From NCBI GenBank assembly GCA_902783915.1, contig CACZSX010000102.1, forward strand, positions 1 through 10,885: a DNA stretch of 10,885 nt. The letters are read 5' to 3'. Below, piece after piece: positions 1 through 6,716 of the stretch. The number at the start of each line of letters is the position of its first letter. Position 1 is the first letter of the stretch. The notes beneath the pieces were generated by a model, which saw only the letters and a program-made list of their open reading frames with translations, made no database searches and was not told the origin of the DNA. This DNA is from an uncultured Erysipelotrichaceae bacterium. GTDB taxonomy: Bacteria; Bacillota_I; Bacilli_A; RF39; UBA660. Made by a program: the position numbers and the translations under genes.

Positions 1-785
1 CAATGCTTGCATGTAGAGCTAGAAATGCAGCAAGAAAAGCAAGAGAGATTACAAGAAAAAGTGATCTTGCAACAACTAATTTCTTTGGTAAATTATCAGA
101 TTGTAAAAGTAAAGATCCAAAAGAGTCTGAAATATTTATAGTCGAGGGAGATAGTGCCGGTGGTAGTGCTAAAAAAGGAAGAGATTCTATGACTCAAGCA
201 ATACTACCATTAAGAGGAAAAATATTAAATGTAGAAAAGGCAAGACTTGATAAAGCATTAGGTAATGAAGAAATAAGGACAATAATAACAGCATTTGGAA
301 CAGGTATTGGAGATGAATTCAATTTAGATAAATTAAGATATGACAAAATAATAATAATGACCGATGCCGATGTTGATGGATCTCATATTAGAGTATTACT
401 TCTTACATTATTCTATAGATTCTTTAAACCAATAGTGGAAGCGGGTCATGTATATGCAGCTCAACCACCATTGTTTAGAATAATGCACGGTAAGACAAGA
501 AAATATGTACTTAATGAAAAAGAATTAGATGATTATTTAAAATCACTAGATGAAAGTGTTAGAAGTAAAGCAGAGATAGCACGTATGAAAGGTCTTGGTG
601 AGATGGATGCTGAAGAATTAAATGAAACAACAATGGACATAAATAAAAGAGTTCTAAGAAAGATAACTGTAGAAGATTGCGTAGCAGCAGATGCAATGTT
701 TAATAAATTAATGGGTGAAGAAGTAGAACCAAGAAGACAATTTATTGAAGAAAACGCAATATATGTTAAAAACTTAGATATATAG
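1..785 (+). CDS. gyrB: DNA gyrase subunit B, C-terminal part (5' end outside window)
   Basis: ATPase subunit of DNA gyrase, which with GyrA introduces negative supercoils. The reading frame is open from the left edge (first full codon at base 3), so the ATG there is internal; about 260 of a usual ~640 residues are visible. The visible part is the TOPRIM domain and the C-terminal GyrA-contacting tail. Motifs: EGDSAGG with the catalytic glutamate at visible residue 48, PLRGKILNVEKA at about 69-80, the metal-binding DADVDG at 121-126, and the late motif QPPLF. It ends FIEENAIYVKNLDI, typical of GyrB. Immediate linkage to gyrA favours GyrB over the ParE paralogue. The TAG stop overlaps the gyrA Shine-Dalgarno sequence, so the two are almost certainly co-transcribed. 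Confidence 0.97.
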   Translation, partial: MLACRARNAARKAREITRKSDLATTNFFGKLSDCKSKDPKESEIFIVEGDSAGGSAKKGRDSMTQAILPLRGKILNVEKARLDKALGNEEIRTIITAFGTGIGDEFNLDKLRYDKIIIMTDADVDGSHIRVLLLTLFYRFFKPIVEAGHVYAAQPPLFRIMHGKTRKYVLNEKELDDYLKSLDESVRSKAEIARMKGLGEMDAEELNETTMDINKRVLRKITVEDCVAADAMFNKLMGEEVEPRRQFIEENAIYVKNLDI

Positions 786-789
786 GAGG
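784..789 (+). promoter_or_regulatory. Shine-Dalgarno of gyrA (decides the start)
   Basis: AGGAGG lies 7 bases before the ATG at 797. An in-frame GTG at 791 is only one base beyond this motif, too close to serve as the start, so ATG 797 is preferred. The motif overlaps the gyrB stop codon (783-785). Confidence 0.85.
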
Positions 790-796
790 TGTGGTT

Positions 797-3274
797 ATGG
801 AAGAAGAAAAAATTAATGAAGAACAAGATTTTGGCGGAACATTTCATGAAAGAGATAGCCACGCTGTAAATGATATTGTAAGAGAAATATCGGATTCATT
901 TCTTGATTATTCAATGAGTGTTATAACATCGCGTGCAATACCAGATTTAAGAGATGGTTTAAAACCAGTACATAGAAGAATACTATGGTCTATGTTTGAA
1001 GAAGGAAATACTCCTGATAAACCACATAAAAAATCAGCAACAACTGTTGGTTATGTTATGGGACATTATCATCCACATGGTGACTCTTCAATATATGACG
1101 CAATGGTAAGACTTGCACAAGATTTTAACCAAAGATATATGCTTGTTGATGGTCATGGTAATTTTGGTAATATAGAAGGAGATGGAGCAGCGGCATATCG
1201 TTATACTGAAGCAAGACTTAGTAAGATATCTCTTGAAATGCTTAGAGATATAAGAAAAGAAACAGTAAATATGATGCCCAACTTTGATGAAACAAGCCCA
1301 GAACCAACTGTACTACCATCAAGATTTCCAAATGTATTAGTAAATGGATCAATGGGTATAGCTGTAGGTATGGCAACTAATATTCCACCGCATAATTTAG
1401 GTGAAGTAATAGATGGATGTATCGCATACATTGATAATCCAAATATAGATACAGATGGATTGATGCAATATATTAAAGGCCCAGATTTTCCAACAGGTGC
1501 AGTGATATTAGGAAATTCTGGTATTAGAAAAGCTTATGAAACAGGTAGAGGTACAATAACTATTAGAAGTAGAGCATACATAGAAGAAAAATCAACTCAT
1601 AGTCAAATAGTTATAACTGAAGTTCCGTATGGTGTTAATACCATGGAATTAAAAAATAGGGTTGCAGAATTAGTAAGAGATAAGATAATAGATGGAATAT
1701 CAGATTATCATACTGACTTAAAAGATGGCGTTAAAATAACAATTACATTAAAAAGAGATGCAAATCCACAAGTAGTATTAAATAATCTATATAAACATAC
1801 AAATTTCCAAGTAAATTATGGAATAATATTCTTGGTAATTGATAACGGAACTCCAAAGACGCTAAGTTTAAAAGAAATAATTTCTAAATATATAGATCAT
1901 CAAAAAGAAGTAATAATTAGAAGAACTAAATTTGATTTGGGCAAAGCAGAAGATAGAGTTCATATATTAGAGGGTTTAAAGATAGCACTTGATAATATTG
2001 ATGAAGTTGTATCAATAATTAGAAACTCTAAAACAGATGAGGAAGCAACTGAAAGATTAATGACTAAGTTTGGATTATCTGAAATACAAGCTAAAAGTAT
2101 ATTAGATATGAGACTTAGAAGATTAACTGGATTGGAAAGAGAAAAAGTAGAAGAAGAATTAGAAGAACTTCTAAGATTAATAGAAGAATTAAAATCAGTT
2201 CTTGAATCAGAAGAAAAAGTTAAAACTATTATTAAAGAAGAAATGTTAGAAATAAAGAAAAAATATGGTGATGAAAGAAGAACTGAAATAGACATGACAG
2301 CTATTGACTTTATTGAAGATGAATCATTAATACCAGAAGATGAAATAATGGTTTCATTAACAAACAAAGGATATATAAAAAGACTTGCCGTAGATACCTA
2401 TAGAATTCAAAACAAAGGTGGAGTGGGTGTTAAAGGTATGTCTACTAATGAAGAAGACTTTGTAGAACATATACGTGTACTTACTACACATGATTACTTA
2501 ATGTTCTTCTCTAACAAAGGAAAAGTATATAGAATGAAGGGTTATGAAATACCAGAATATAGTAGACAATCAAAAGGTTTACCAATTGTAAATTTATTAC
2601 CAATAGAAAAAGATGAAAAAATATCTGCTATGTTTACAGTATTGAGAGAAGAAGAAAGTAAATATTTAGTATTTGTTACTAAAAAAGGATTAATTAAGAG
2701 ATGTAACTTATCAGAATTTGAAAGCATTAGAAAAACAGGTAAGATAGCTATAGGATTAAAAGAAGATGATGAATTAATATCAGTATTTAAGACAACAGGA
2801 AATCAATTCATAACACTTGCATCCTCTAATGGTAAATTAGTTAAATTTAATGAATCTGAAATAAGAGTTATGGGAAGAAGCGCTTCGGGAGTAAGAGGAA
2901 TTGATTTAGATAATGCATATTGTATAGATGCGAATGTAGCAGATCCTGGTAAGGAAGTATTGGTAGTAACAGAAAATGGATATGGTAAGAGAACTACAGT
3001 TGATGAATATAGAACTACTCATAGGGGAAGTAAGGGCGTCAAAACATTAAATTCAACAGAAAAAACAGGTAATATAGTAGCATTTAAAGTAGTTAATAAT
3101 GAAGAGGATTTAATGATTATAACTAACAGTGGTATGGTAATAAGAATACCAATAGCACAAATATCAGTAATGAGTAGAGTTACACAAGGAGTTAGATTAA
3201 TTAACTTAAAAGATGAACAAAAAGTAACATCAGTATTTAATATTCCAAAAGAAGAAAATGAGGGAGAAGAATAG
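797..3274 (+). CDS. gyrA: DNA gyrase subunit A
   Basis: Breakage-reunion subunit of gyrase, 825 residues from ATG 797, close to the B. subtilis length. The winged-helix/tower core carries the catalytic tyrosine in the RYTE motif (Tyr136). The quinolone-resistance region reads HPHGDSSIYD; Ser97 and Asp101 match E. coli Ser83 and Asp87, so no classic resistance substitution is present. A coiled-coil segment rich in Glu/Lys/Leu lies near residues 440-500. The C-terminal DNA-wrapping domain shows six blade motifs of the type xTNxGxxKR from about residue 518 to 785. The GyrA-box position (538-544) reads QNKGGVG, a weakened form of the usual Q(R/K)RGG(R/K)G. The protein ends shortly after the last blade with a brief acidic tail. 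It lies 11 bp after gyrB. ParC is the alternative but is disfavoured by context and by the box remnant. Confidence 0.97.
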   Translation: MEEEKINEEQDFGGTFHERDSHAVNDIVREISDSFLDYSMSVITSRAIPDLRDGLKPVHRRILWSMFEEGNTPDKPHKKSATTVGYVMGHYHPHGDSSIYDAMVRLAQDFNQRYMLVDGHGNFGNIEGDGAAAYRYTEARLSKISLEMLRDIRKETVNMMPNFDETSPEPTVLPSRFPNVLVNGSMGIAVGMATNIPPHNLGEVIDGCIAYIDNPNIDTDGLMQYIKGPDFPTGAVILGNSGIRKAYETGRGTITIRSRAYIEEKSTHSQIVITEVPYGVNTMELKNRVAELVRDKIIDGISDYHTDLKDGVKITITLKRDANPQVVLNNLYKHTNFQVNYGIIFLVIDNGTPKTLSLKEIISKYIDHQKEVIIRRTKFDLGKAEDRVHILEGLKIALDNIDEVVSIIRNSKTDEEATERLMTKFGLSEIQAKSILDMRLRRLTGLEREKVEEELEELLRLIEELKSVLESEEKVKTIIKEEMLEIKKKYGDERRTEIDMTAIDFIEDESLIPEDEIMVSLTNKGYIKRLAVDTYRIQNKGGVGVKGMSTNEEDFVEHIRVLTTHDYLMFFSNKGKVYRMKGYEIPEYSRQSKGLPIVNLLPIEKDEKISAMFTVLREEESKYLVFVTKKGLIKRCNLSEFESIRKTGKIAIGLKEDDELISVFKTTGNQFITLASSNGKLVKFNESEIRVMGRSASGVRGIDLDNAYCIDANVADPGKEVLVVTENGYGKRTTVDEYRTTHRGSKGVKTLNSTEKTGNIVAFKVVNNEEDLMIITNSGMVIRIPIAQISVMSRVTQGVRLINLKDEQKVTSVFNIPKEENEGEE

Positions 3275-3290
3275 TCTCCCTCATTTTTAT
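3255..3290 (+). terminator. Intrinsic terminator of the gyrB-gyrA operon
   Basis: A perfect 13-bp inverted repeat (3255-3267 with 3275-3287, core GAGGGAGA/TCTCCCTC) encloses a 7-base loop at 3268-3274. The arm ends in a run of T (3284-3288). The last codons of gyrA form the left arm and the TAG stop codon lies in the loop, so terminator and coding end are merged. Confidence 0.92.
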
Positions 3291-3313
3291 TACCAATATT
3301 TGCCAATTATTAA

Positions 3314-3329
3314 TGTTCCACGTGGAACA
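3314..3329. other. parS: parS site 1 (ParB/Spo0J binding)
   Basis: TGTTCCACGTGGAACA matches the Bacillus parS consensus TGTTNCACGTGAAACA except for one base and is fully self-complementary. The perfect palindrome extends to 26 bp (3309-3334). ParB loads at such sites and slides outward to recruit SMC near the origin. It lies between the gyrA terminator and the SRP RNA promoter. Confidence 0.9.
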
Positions 3330-3351
3330 TTAATTTTAATTTGTTTAATAG

Positions 3352-3380
3352 TTTACAAATTATTAATAATCATATATAAT
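3352..3380 (+). promoter_or_regulatory. Sigma-A type promoter of the SRP RNA gene
   Basis: TTTACA (3352-3357) and a consensus TATAAT (3375-3380) are separated by an ideal 17 bases. The predicted start near 3386-3388 coincides with the first base of the terminal helix of the RNA, which supports both calls. Confidence 0.8.
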
Positions 3381-3384
3381 GAAT

Positions 3385-3460
3385 ATGCGTAACATTTATA
3401 TTACTTACCTGGCCAGGATCGGAAGGTAGCAACCAAAGTAATCCCTAAGTGTGTACGCAT
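3385..3460 (+). ncRNA. ffs: Signal recognition particle RNA (small, 4.5S-like)
   Basis: RNA scaffold of the signal recognition particle; it binds Ffh and helps target nascent membrane proteins to FtsY. The conserved helix-8 block CAGGATCGGAAGGTAGCAAC (3414-3433) resembles the E. coli 4.5S block, including the GGAA tetraloop at 3421-3424 closed by C3420-G3425. Outward, ATTACTT (3400-3406) pairs with AAGTAAT (3436-3442), and ATGCGTA (3385-3391) pairs with TACGCAT (3454-3460). The product is about 74-76 nt, shorter than E. coli 4.5S (114 nt) and far shorter than the B. subtilis scRNA with its Alu domain, so it is the minimal Mycoplasma-like type. It lies next to tadA as in B. subtilis. The exact ends are inferred from the promoter and the T run. 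Confidence 0.93.
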
Positions 3461-3465
3461 TTTTT
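3454..3465 (+). terminator. Probable 3' end/terminator of the SRP RNA
   Basis: The 3' arm of the terminal helix (3454-3460) runs directly into six T residues (3460-3465). The RNA's own closing helix may serve as the terminator stem. It is weaker than the gyrA terminator. Confidence 0.55.
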
Positions 3466-3475
3466 AATGAGCTAA

Positions 3476-3491
3476 TGTTCCACGTGAAACA
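3476..3491. other. parS: parS site 2
   Basis: TGTTCCACGTGAAACA, an exact match to the parS sequence known from the B. subtilis spo0J gene. It is the first site of the tandem array, starting 11 bases after the T run of the SRP RNA gene. Confidence 0.94.
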
Positions 3492-3509
3492 TTAATATAT
3501 AAATTACTA

Positions 3510-3525
3510 TGTTCCACGTGAAACA
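3510..3525. other. parS: parS site 3
   Basis: Second exact copy of TGTTCCACGTGAAACA, starting 34 bp after site 2. This spacing is not a whole number of helical turns (about 3.2). Confidence 0.94.
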
Positions 3526-3543
3526 TTAATATATAAATTACTA

Positions 3544-3559
3544 TGTTCCACGTGAAACA
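3544..3559. other. parS: parS site 4, next to the tadA ribosome-binding site
   Basis: Third exact copy of TGTTCCACGTGAAACA, 34 bp after site 3. Only two bases separate it from the GGAGG Shine-Dalgarno of tadA (3562-3566), so bound ParB would cover the immediate tadA leader. Confidence 0.94.
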
Positions 3560-3570
3560 TTGGAGGAATT

Positions 3571-4002
3571 ATGAAAGAAAAATTTATGAATGAAGCAATA
3601 AAAGAAGCAGAAAAGGCTATTAAATTAAATGAAATACCGGTAGGAGTAGTTATAGTACTTAATAATAAAATAATTGCTAGAGGGTATAATCAAAAAGAAA
3701 TCTCACAAAATAGTTTGATGCATGCAGAAATAATTGCTATTAATAAAGCTTGTAAAAAATTAAAAAGTTGGAGACTTAATGATTGCAAAATGTATGTTAC
3801 TTTAGAACCTTGTAATATGTGTATGGGTGCCATAGTGGAATCTAGAATAAGCAAAATCTACTATGGTATTGATAATTTAAAATCTCATAAATTAAATATG
3901 AAAATAATTGGTAATAATAACATTGATATGGAAGGCGGCATTCTTGAGAAAGAATGTAAGACTCTTTTGGATGATTTTTTTAAAAATATGCGTGGGAAAT
4001 AA
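3571..4002 (+). CDS. tadA: tRNA-specific adenosine-34 deaminase
   Basis: Deaminates A34 to inosine in the anticodon of tRNA-Arg(ACG), allowing one tRNA to read several CGN codons. It has 143 residues, somewhat shorter than E. coli (167) or B. subtilis (161) TadA. The zinc-dependent deaminase fold is clear: HAE with zinc ligand His51 and proton-shuttle Glu53, and PCNMC with zinc ligands Cys81 and Cys84, followed by MGAIVESRI. The start at ATG 3571 follows GGAGG by 4 bases. After YYGID the usual GAxGS-containing loop is replaced by a shorter segment about 6 residues smaller than in E. coli, before the conserved GILEKECKTLLDDFF. No obvious -35 element precedes it; any promoter must lie inside the parS repeat array. 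A general cytidine/guanine deaminase is an alternative, but position between ffs and dnaX favours TadA. Confidence 0.9.
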   Translation: MKEKFMNEAIKEAEKAIKLNEIPVGVVIVLNNKIIARGYNQKEISQNSLMHAEIIAINKACKKLKSWRLNDCKMYVTLEPCNMCMGAIVESRISKIYYGIDNLKSHKLNMKIIGNNNIDMEGGILEKECKTLLDDFFKNMRGK

Positions 4003-4021
4003 TTTGTAACAGCATATTTTT

Positions 4022-4035
4022 ATTTCCCGGGAAAT
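4022..4035. other. Noc-binding site (NBS), perfect
   Basis: ATTTCCCGGGAAAT is an exact match to the consensus bound by the B. subtilis nucleoid-occlusion protein Noc, a ParB paralogue. The perfect palindrome extends to 20 bp (4019-4038). A further half site GGGAAATAATTT (3994-4005) overlaps the tadA stop codon 28 bp upstream and can also pair with the left arm in RNA. The site lies between tadA and the dnaX promoter. Whether this organism has Noc cannot be seen here. Confidence 0.8.
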
Positions 4036-4073
4036 AAATTGATAAATATTAATTTTAAATTATATAAATGCTT

Positions 4074-4100
4074 TTGTTATTTGATCAAAAATGGTATAAT
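4074..4100 (+). promoter_or_regulatory. Promoter of the dnaX operon
   Basis: TATAAT at 4095-4100 is preceded by TGG (4092-4094), giving an extended -10 element TGGTATAAT. The -35 region is weak: TTGTTA (4074-4079) with a 15-base spacer, or TTTTGT (4072-4077) with 17. The transcript would start near 4107, leaving a leader of about 17 bases with AAGGTG as Shine-Dalgarno. Confidence 0.72.
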
Positions 4101-4123
4101 TATCAAGAGAGAGAAGGTGTAAC

Positions 4124-5821
4124 ATGGCATATAAATCACTTTATAGAAAATATAGACCACAGACTTTTAAAGAAGTGTATGGCCAAGAATATATTGTAAA
4201 AACTTTATGTAATGCAATTGAATCGGGTAAAATTAGTCATGCATACCTTTTCAATGGTACAAGAGGTACGGGTAAAACTACTATTGCAAAGATATTTGCA
4301 AAAACAGTAAATTGTCTTGATATGAAAGATAATAAATCTTGTGGTAAGTGTTTAGTGTGTAAATGCGAAAATACAGAAGAAATACCAGATATTATAGAAA
4401 TAGATGCTGCTTCAAATAATGGTGTTGATGAAATTAGAGAATTAAAAAACAAAATAAAATTAATGCCTGTAATGTGTAAATATAAAGTTTATATAATAGA
4501 TGAAGTTCATATGTTATCTACAGGGGCTTTTAATGCGTTATTAAAAACATTGGAAGAACCCCCTGAACATGTAATATTTATACTCGCAACTACAGAACCA
4601 CAAAAATTGCCAATTACAATAATATCTAGATGCCAAAGATTTGACTTTAAAAAGATAAGTATTGAAAAAATAATAGAAAGACTTGAATATATATCTCAAA
4701 AAGAAAAAATTAAAATTAGTAAAGAAGCATTGGCAGAAATTGCCAAAATTAGTGATGGCGCAATGAGGGATGCAATAGGGTTATTGGATCAATTGAGTTC
4801 TTATACAAATAAAGAAATTGAAATTAATGATATTTATGAATTAAAAGGAAGTATATCTAATGAACAAATGTTTAAATTAGTTAATTCATATATAACTGGC
4901 GATATTGAAAAATTATTAGAACAAATAGAATTTATATATAATAATGGCAAGAGTTTTTATTTGTTGGTAGAAGATATGCTTATGTTATTTAGAAATGTAT
5001 TAGTATCTAAAAAGGCAGAAAAGTATTTTGATAGCAAGGAGATAGCCAATAAGCAAGATATAAAAGAAATATCTAAGAGGTTGGATTATAAAAATATAGA
5101 GAATATAATTAATAAATTGGAAGATTTATCTAAAAATATAAAGAATAGTAATTATCCAAGAGTATTATTCGAAGTTACTATGTTAGCTGATTTTAGCGAA
5201 AATATTGAGAAAAAAATTGTTTCTAAACCAATAAAGGTTGTAAAGGAAGAAAAAATTATTATTTCTAAACCTATAGAAAAGGAAAAAAAACCTGCTTTAG
5301 AAATAAAAATTGATAGTGATAATAATGTTACTTTTGAATTAGAAGATGATAGAAAATTGGATATTTCTAAAAAAATATTAATTAATAATACTATTGCTAA
5401 AGCAAGTAATGTTTGTAAGAAGAAAGTTAATGAAATATATAAAGAACTAGATAAATTTATTATTGATAAAAAATATAAAAATGCCGCTACTATATTAAAA
5501 GATTCAATAGTGGCGGCAGCATCTGAAGATCATATTTTATTAAATTATAAATATGATAGCATGGTAGAAGAAAATGATAAAGAAATAAATAATATAGTTG
5601 GTTTAATAAAAAAAATATTGGATATTAAATATAAATTAGTAGCTATTACTGAAGAAGAGTGGAAAAAGGAAAGACCACATTATTTGGAATTAAAGAAAAA
5701 TAATAAAGTAATAGAATTAATTGAAGAAAAGGAAGAAATTAAAACGGATAAAGTTAATTCGAATGATTCAAATGATTATGTTGACTTGTTTGGAATTGAT
5801 TTAATAGAAATGGAGGAATAA
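4124..5821 (+). CDS. dnaX: DNA polymerase III subunit tau (clamp loader ATPase)
   Basis: Motor subunit of the clamp loader that places the beta clamp on primed DNA and ties polymerase and helicase together. Its 565 residues match B. subtilis DnaX (563). The AAA+ module begins with SLYRKYRPQTF. Walker A is GTRGTGKT (45-52), the zinc module uses Cys64, Cys73, Cys76 and Cys79, Walker B is IIDEVH (124-129), sensor 1 lies at ATTEP (155-159), and the SRC arginine finger is at 168-170. Domain III (about 240-360) mediates oligomerisation; beyond about 370 is a Lys/Glu-rich linker and the tau-specific C-terminal part. An A8 run at 5283-5290 within GAA-AAA-AAA could allow slippage, and both other frames stop soon after it. 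First gene of the operon; its end leaves 2 bp before ebfC. Confidence 0.97.
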   Translation: MAYKSLYRKYRPQTFKEVYGQEYIVKTLCNAIESGKISHAYLFNGTRGTGKTTIAKIFAKTVNCLDMKDNKSCGKCLVCKCENTEEIPDIIEIDAASNNGVDEIRELKNKIKLMPVMCKYKVYIIDEVHMLSTGAFNALLKTLEEPPEHVIFILATTEPQKLPITIISRCQRFDFKKISIEKIIERLEYISQKEKIKISKEALAEIAKISDGAMRDAIGLLDQLSSYTNKEIEINDIYELKGSISNEQMFKLVNSYITGDIEKLLEQIEFIYNNGKSFYLLVEDMLMLFRNVLVSKKAEKYFDSKEIANKQDIKEISKRLDYKNIENIINKLEDLSKNIKNSNYPRVLFEVTMLADFSENIEKKIVSKPIKVVKEEKIIISKPIEKEKKPALEIKIDSDNNVTFELEDDRKLDISKKILINNTIAKASNVCKKKVNEIYKELDKFIIDKKYKNAATILKDSIVAAASEDHILLNYKYDSMVEENDKEINNIVGLIKKILDIKYKLVAITEEEWKKERPHYLELKKNNKVIELIEEKEEIKTDKVNSNDSNDYVDLFGIDLIEMEE

Positions 5822-5823
5822 AT

Positions 5824-6117
5824 ATGAATATGCAAGCAATGATGCAACAAGCTCAAAAATTACAAAGGGATATGTTAAAATCAAAAGATGAAGTAGAATC
5901 TAAAACATTTACTTCAACACAATCATTTGTTACTGTGGTAATGAAAGGTAACAAACAAGTAACTTCTGTAACTATTGATAAGGATGAATTAGATAAAGAA
6001 GATATTGAAATATTACAAGATTTAATATGTCTTGCAGTAAATGAGAACATAAAAAGTATTGATAAAGAGATGGAATCAAAATTAGGTAAATTTGGTGGGG
6101 CATCAGGTCTTTTCTAA
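5824..6117 (+). CDS. ebfC: Nucleoid-associated protein, YbaB/EbfC family
   Basis: Small dimeric DNA-binding protein, 97 residues (B. subtilis YaaK 107). The family coats DNA and is nearly always encoded between dnaX and recR; its precise role in Bacillota is unclear, with links to recombination and stalled forks. It begins with the typical Met/Gln-rich helix (MQAMMQQAQKLQRDM), has a central beta segment (SFVTVVMKGNKQVTSVTID), and a C-terminal helix ending in GGASGLF, as in the family. GGAGG (5812-5816), inside the end of dnaX, lies 7 bases before ATG 5824. ATG 5830 is a possible later start. The TAA stop shares one base with the recR ATG. Confidence 0.95.
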   Translation: MNMQAMMQQAQKLQRDMLKSKDEVESKTFTSTQSFVTVVMKGNKQVTSVTIDKDELDKEDIEILQDLICLAVNENIKSIDKEMESKLGKFGGASGLF

Positions 6118-6716
6118 TGAATTATCCAAGTAGTTTAAATGATTTAATTGAATCTCTAAAGAAATTACCTAGTATTGGTGAAAAATCTGCTGAAAGATTA
6201 GCGTTTGCAATTATGAATATGGACGAAGAAGAAGCAAATGTATTTTCTAAATCTATAAAAAATGTTAAGTCAAAAATAAAAAGATGTAAGATATGTGGAA
6301 ATATTACAGAAGAAGAAATCTGTGAAATATGTAATAATGAATCTAGAGATAATTCACTATTATGTGTAGTAGAAGATTCAAAAAATATAATTACATTAGA
6401 AAAAATTGGTACTTATACAGGGAAATATCATGTATTAGACGGACTTATTTCACCAATTGATGGTAAAGGACCTGATGATATTAATATTAAATCTTTAATT
6501 GAAAAAGTTAAAAATAATAATATAAAAGAAGTAATAATAGCTATAAGTCCTACTTTAGAAGGAGAAACAACTGCATTATATATTTCTAAATTATTAGAAG
6601 GTTCAGATGTAATTGTTTCAAAGATAGCTTATGGAATTCCAATTGGTGCTGATATGGAGTATTTGGATCCAATGACTTTATCAATGGCTTTATCAAATAG
6701 GAATAAGATTTCATAG
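6117..6716 (+). CDS. recR: Recombination mediator protein RecR
   Basis: Acts with RecO (and RecF) to load RecA onto SSB-coated single-stranded DNA during gap repair. It has 199 residues, the standard length. Domain order: N-terminal helix-hairpin-helix (LPSIGEKSAERLAF, 17-30), a four-cysteine zinc finger (Cys57, Cys60, Cys69, Cys72), a TOPRIM domain opening with CVVED (83-87) and containing YHVLDGLISPIDGKGP, and a C-terminal Walker-B-like/ring-forming part with AYGIPIGADMEYLDPMTL. Its ATG overlaps the ebfC stop by one base (TAATG) and no strong Shine-Dalgarno precedes it, so translational coupling to ebfC is likely. Nothing in the sequence suggests loss of function. Confidence 0.96.
   Translation: MNYPSSLNDLIESLKKLPSIGEKSAERLAFAIMNMDEEEANVFSKSIKNVKSKIKRCKICGNITEEEICEICNNESRDNSLLCVVEDSKNIITLEKIGTYTGKYHVLDGLISPIDGKGPDDINIKSLIEKVKNNNIKEVIIAISPTLEGETTALYISKLLEGSDVIVSKIAYGIPIGADMEYLDPMTLSMALSNRNKIS

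Larger units (their letters stand above)
3475..3561. repeat. 34-bp tandem repeat array carrying parS sites
   Basis: Two identical 34-bp units (3475-3508 and 3509-3542) are followed by a partial third copy (3543-3561). Each unit consists of a parS site and an AT-only-rich spacer containing TATATAAAT. Complete identity of the two full units points to recent duplication or homogenisation. The array fills the space between the SRP RNA gene and the tadA ribosome-binding site. Confidence 0.95.

Noticed and set aside
533..862. Minus-strand open frames antisense to gyrB, gyrA, dnaX, ebfC and others
   Set aside because: All lie opposite strongly conserved genes, have no recognisable domains or ribosome-binding sites, and have low-complexity Ser/Ile/Leu composition expected of antisense frames.
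3504..3537. Promoter for tadA within the repeats (TATAAA at 3532-3537)
   Set aside because: No acceptable -35 hexamer at 16-18 bases; the -10-like sequence is just the repeat spacer. A promoter there remains possible but unsupported.
3475..3561. Direct repeats resembling a small CRISPR array
   Set aside because: The repeated unit is contiguous with no unique spacers, contains parS, and has no cas genes nearby.
4019..4045. Noc palindrome read as an intrinsic terminator of tadA
   Set aside because: The palindrome has no spacer for a loop and is followed by TTGATAAA rather than a T run.
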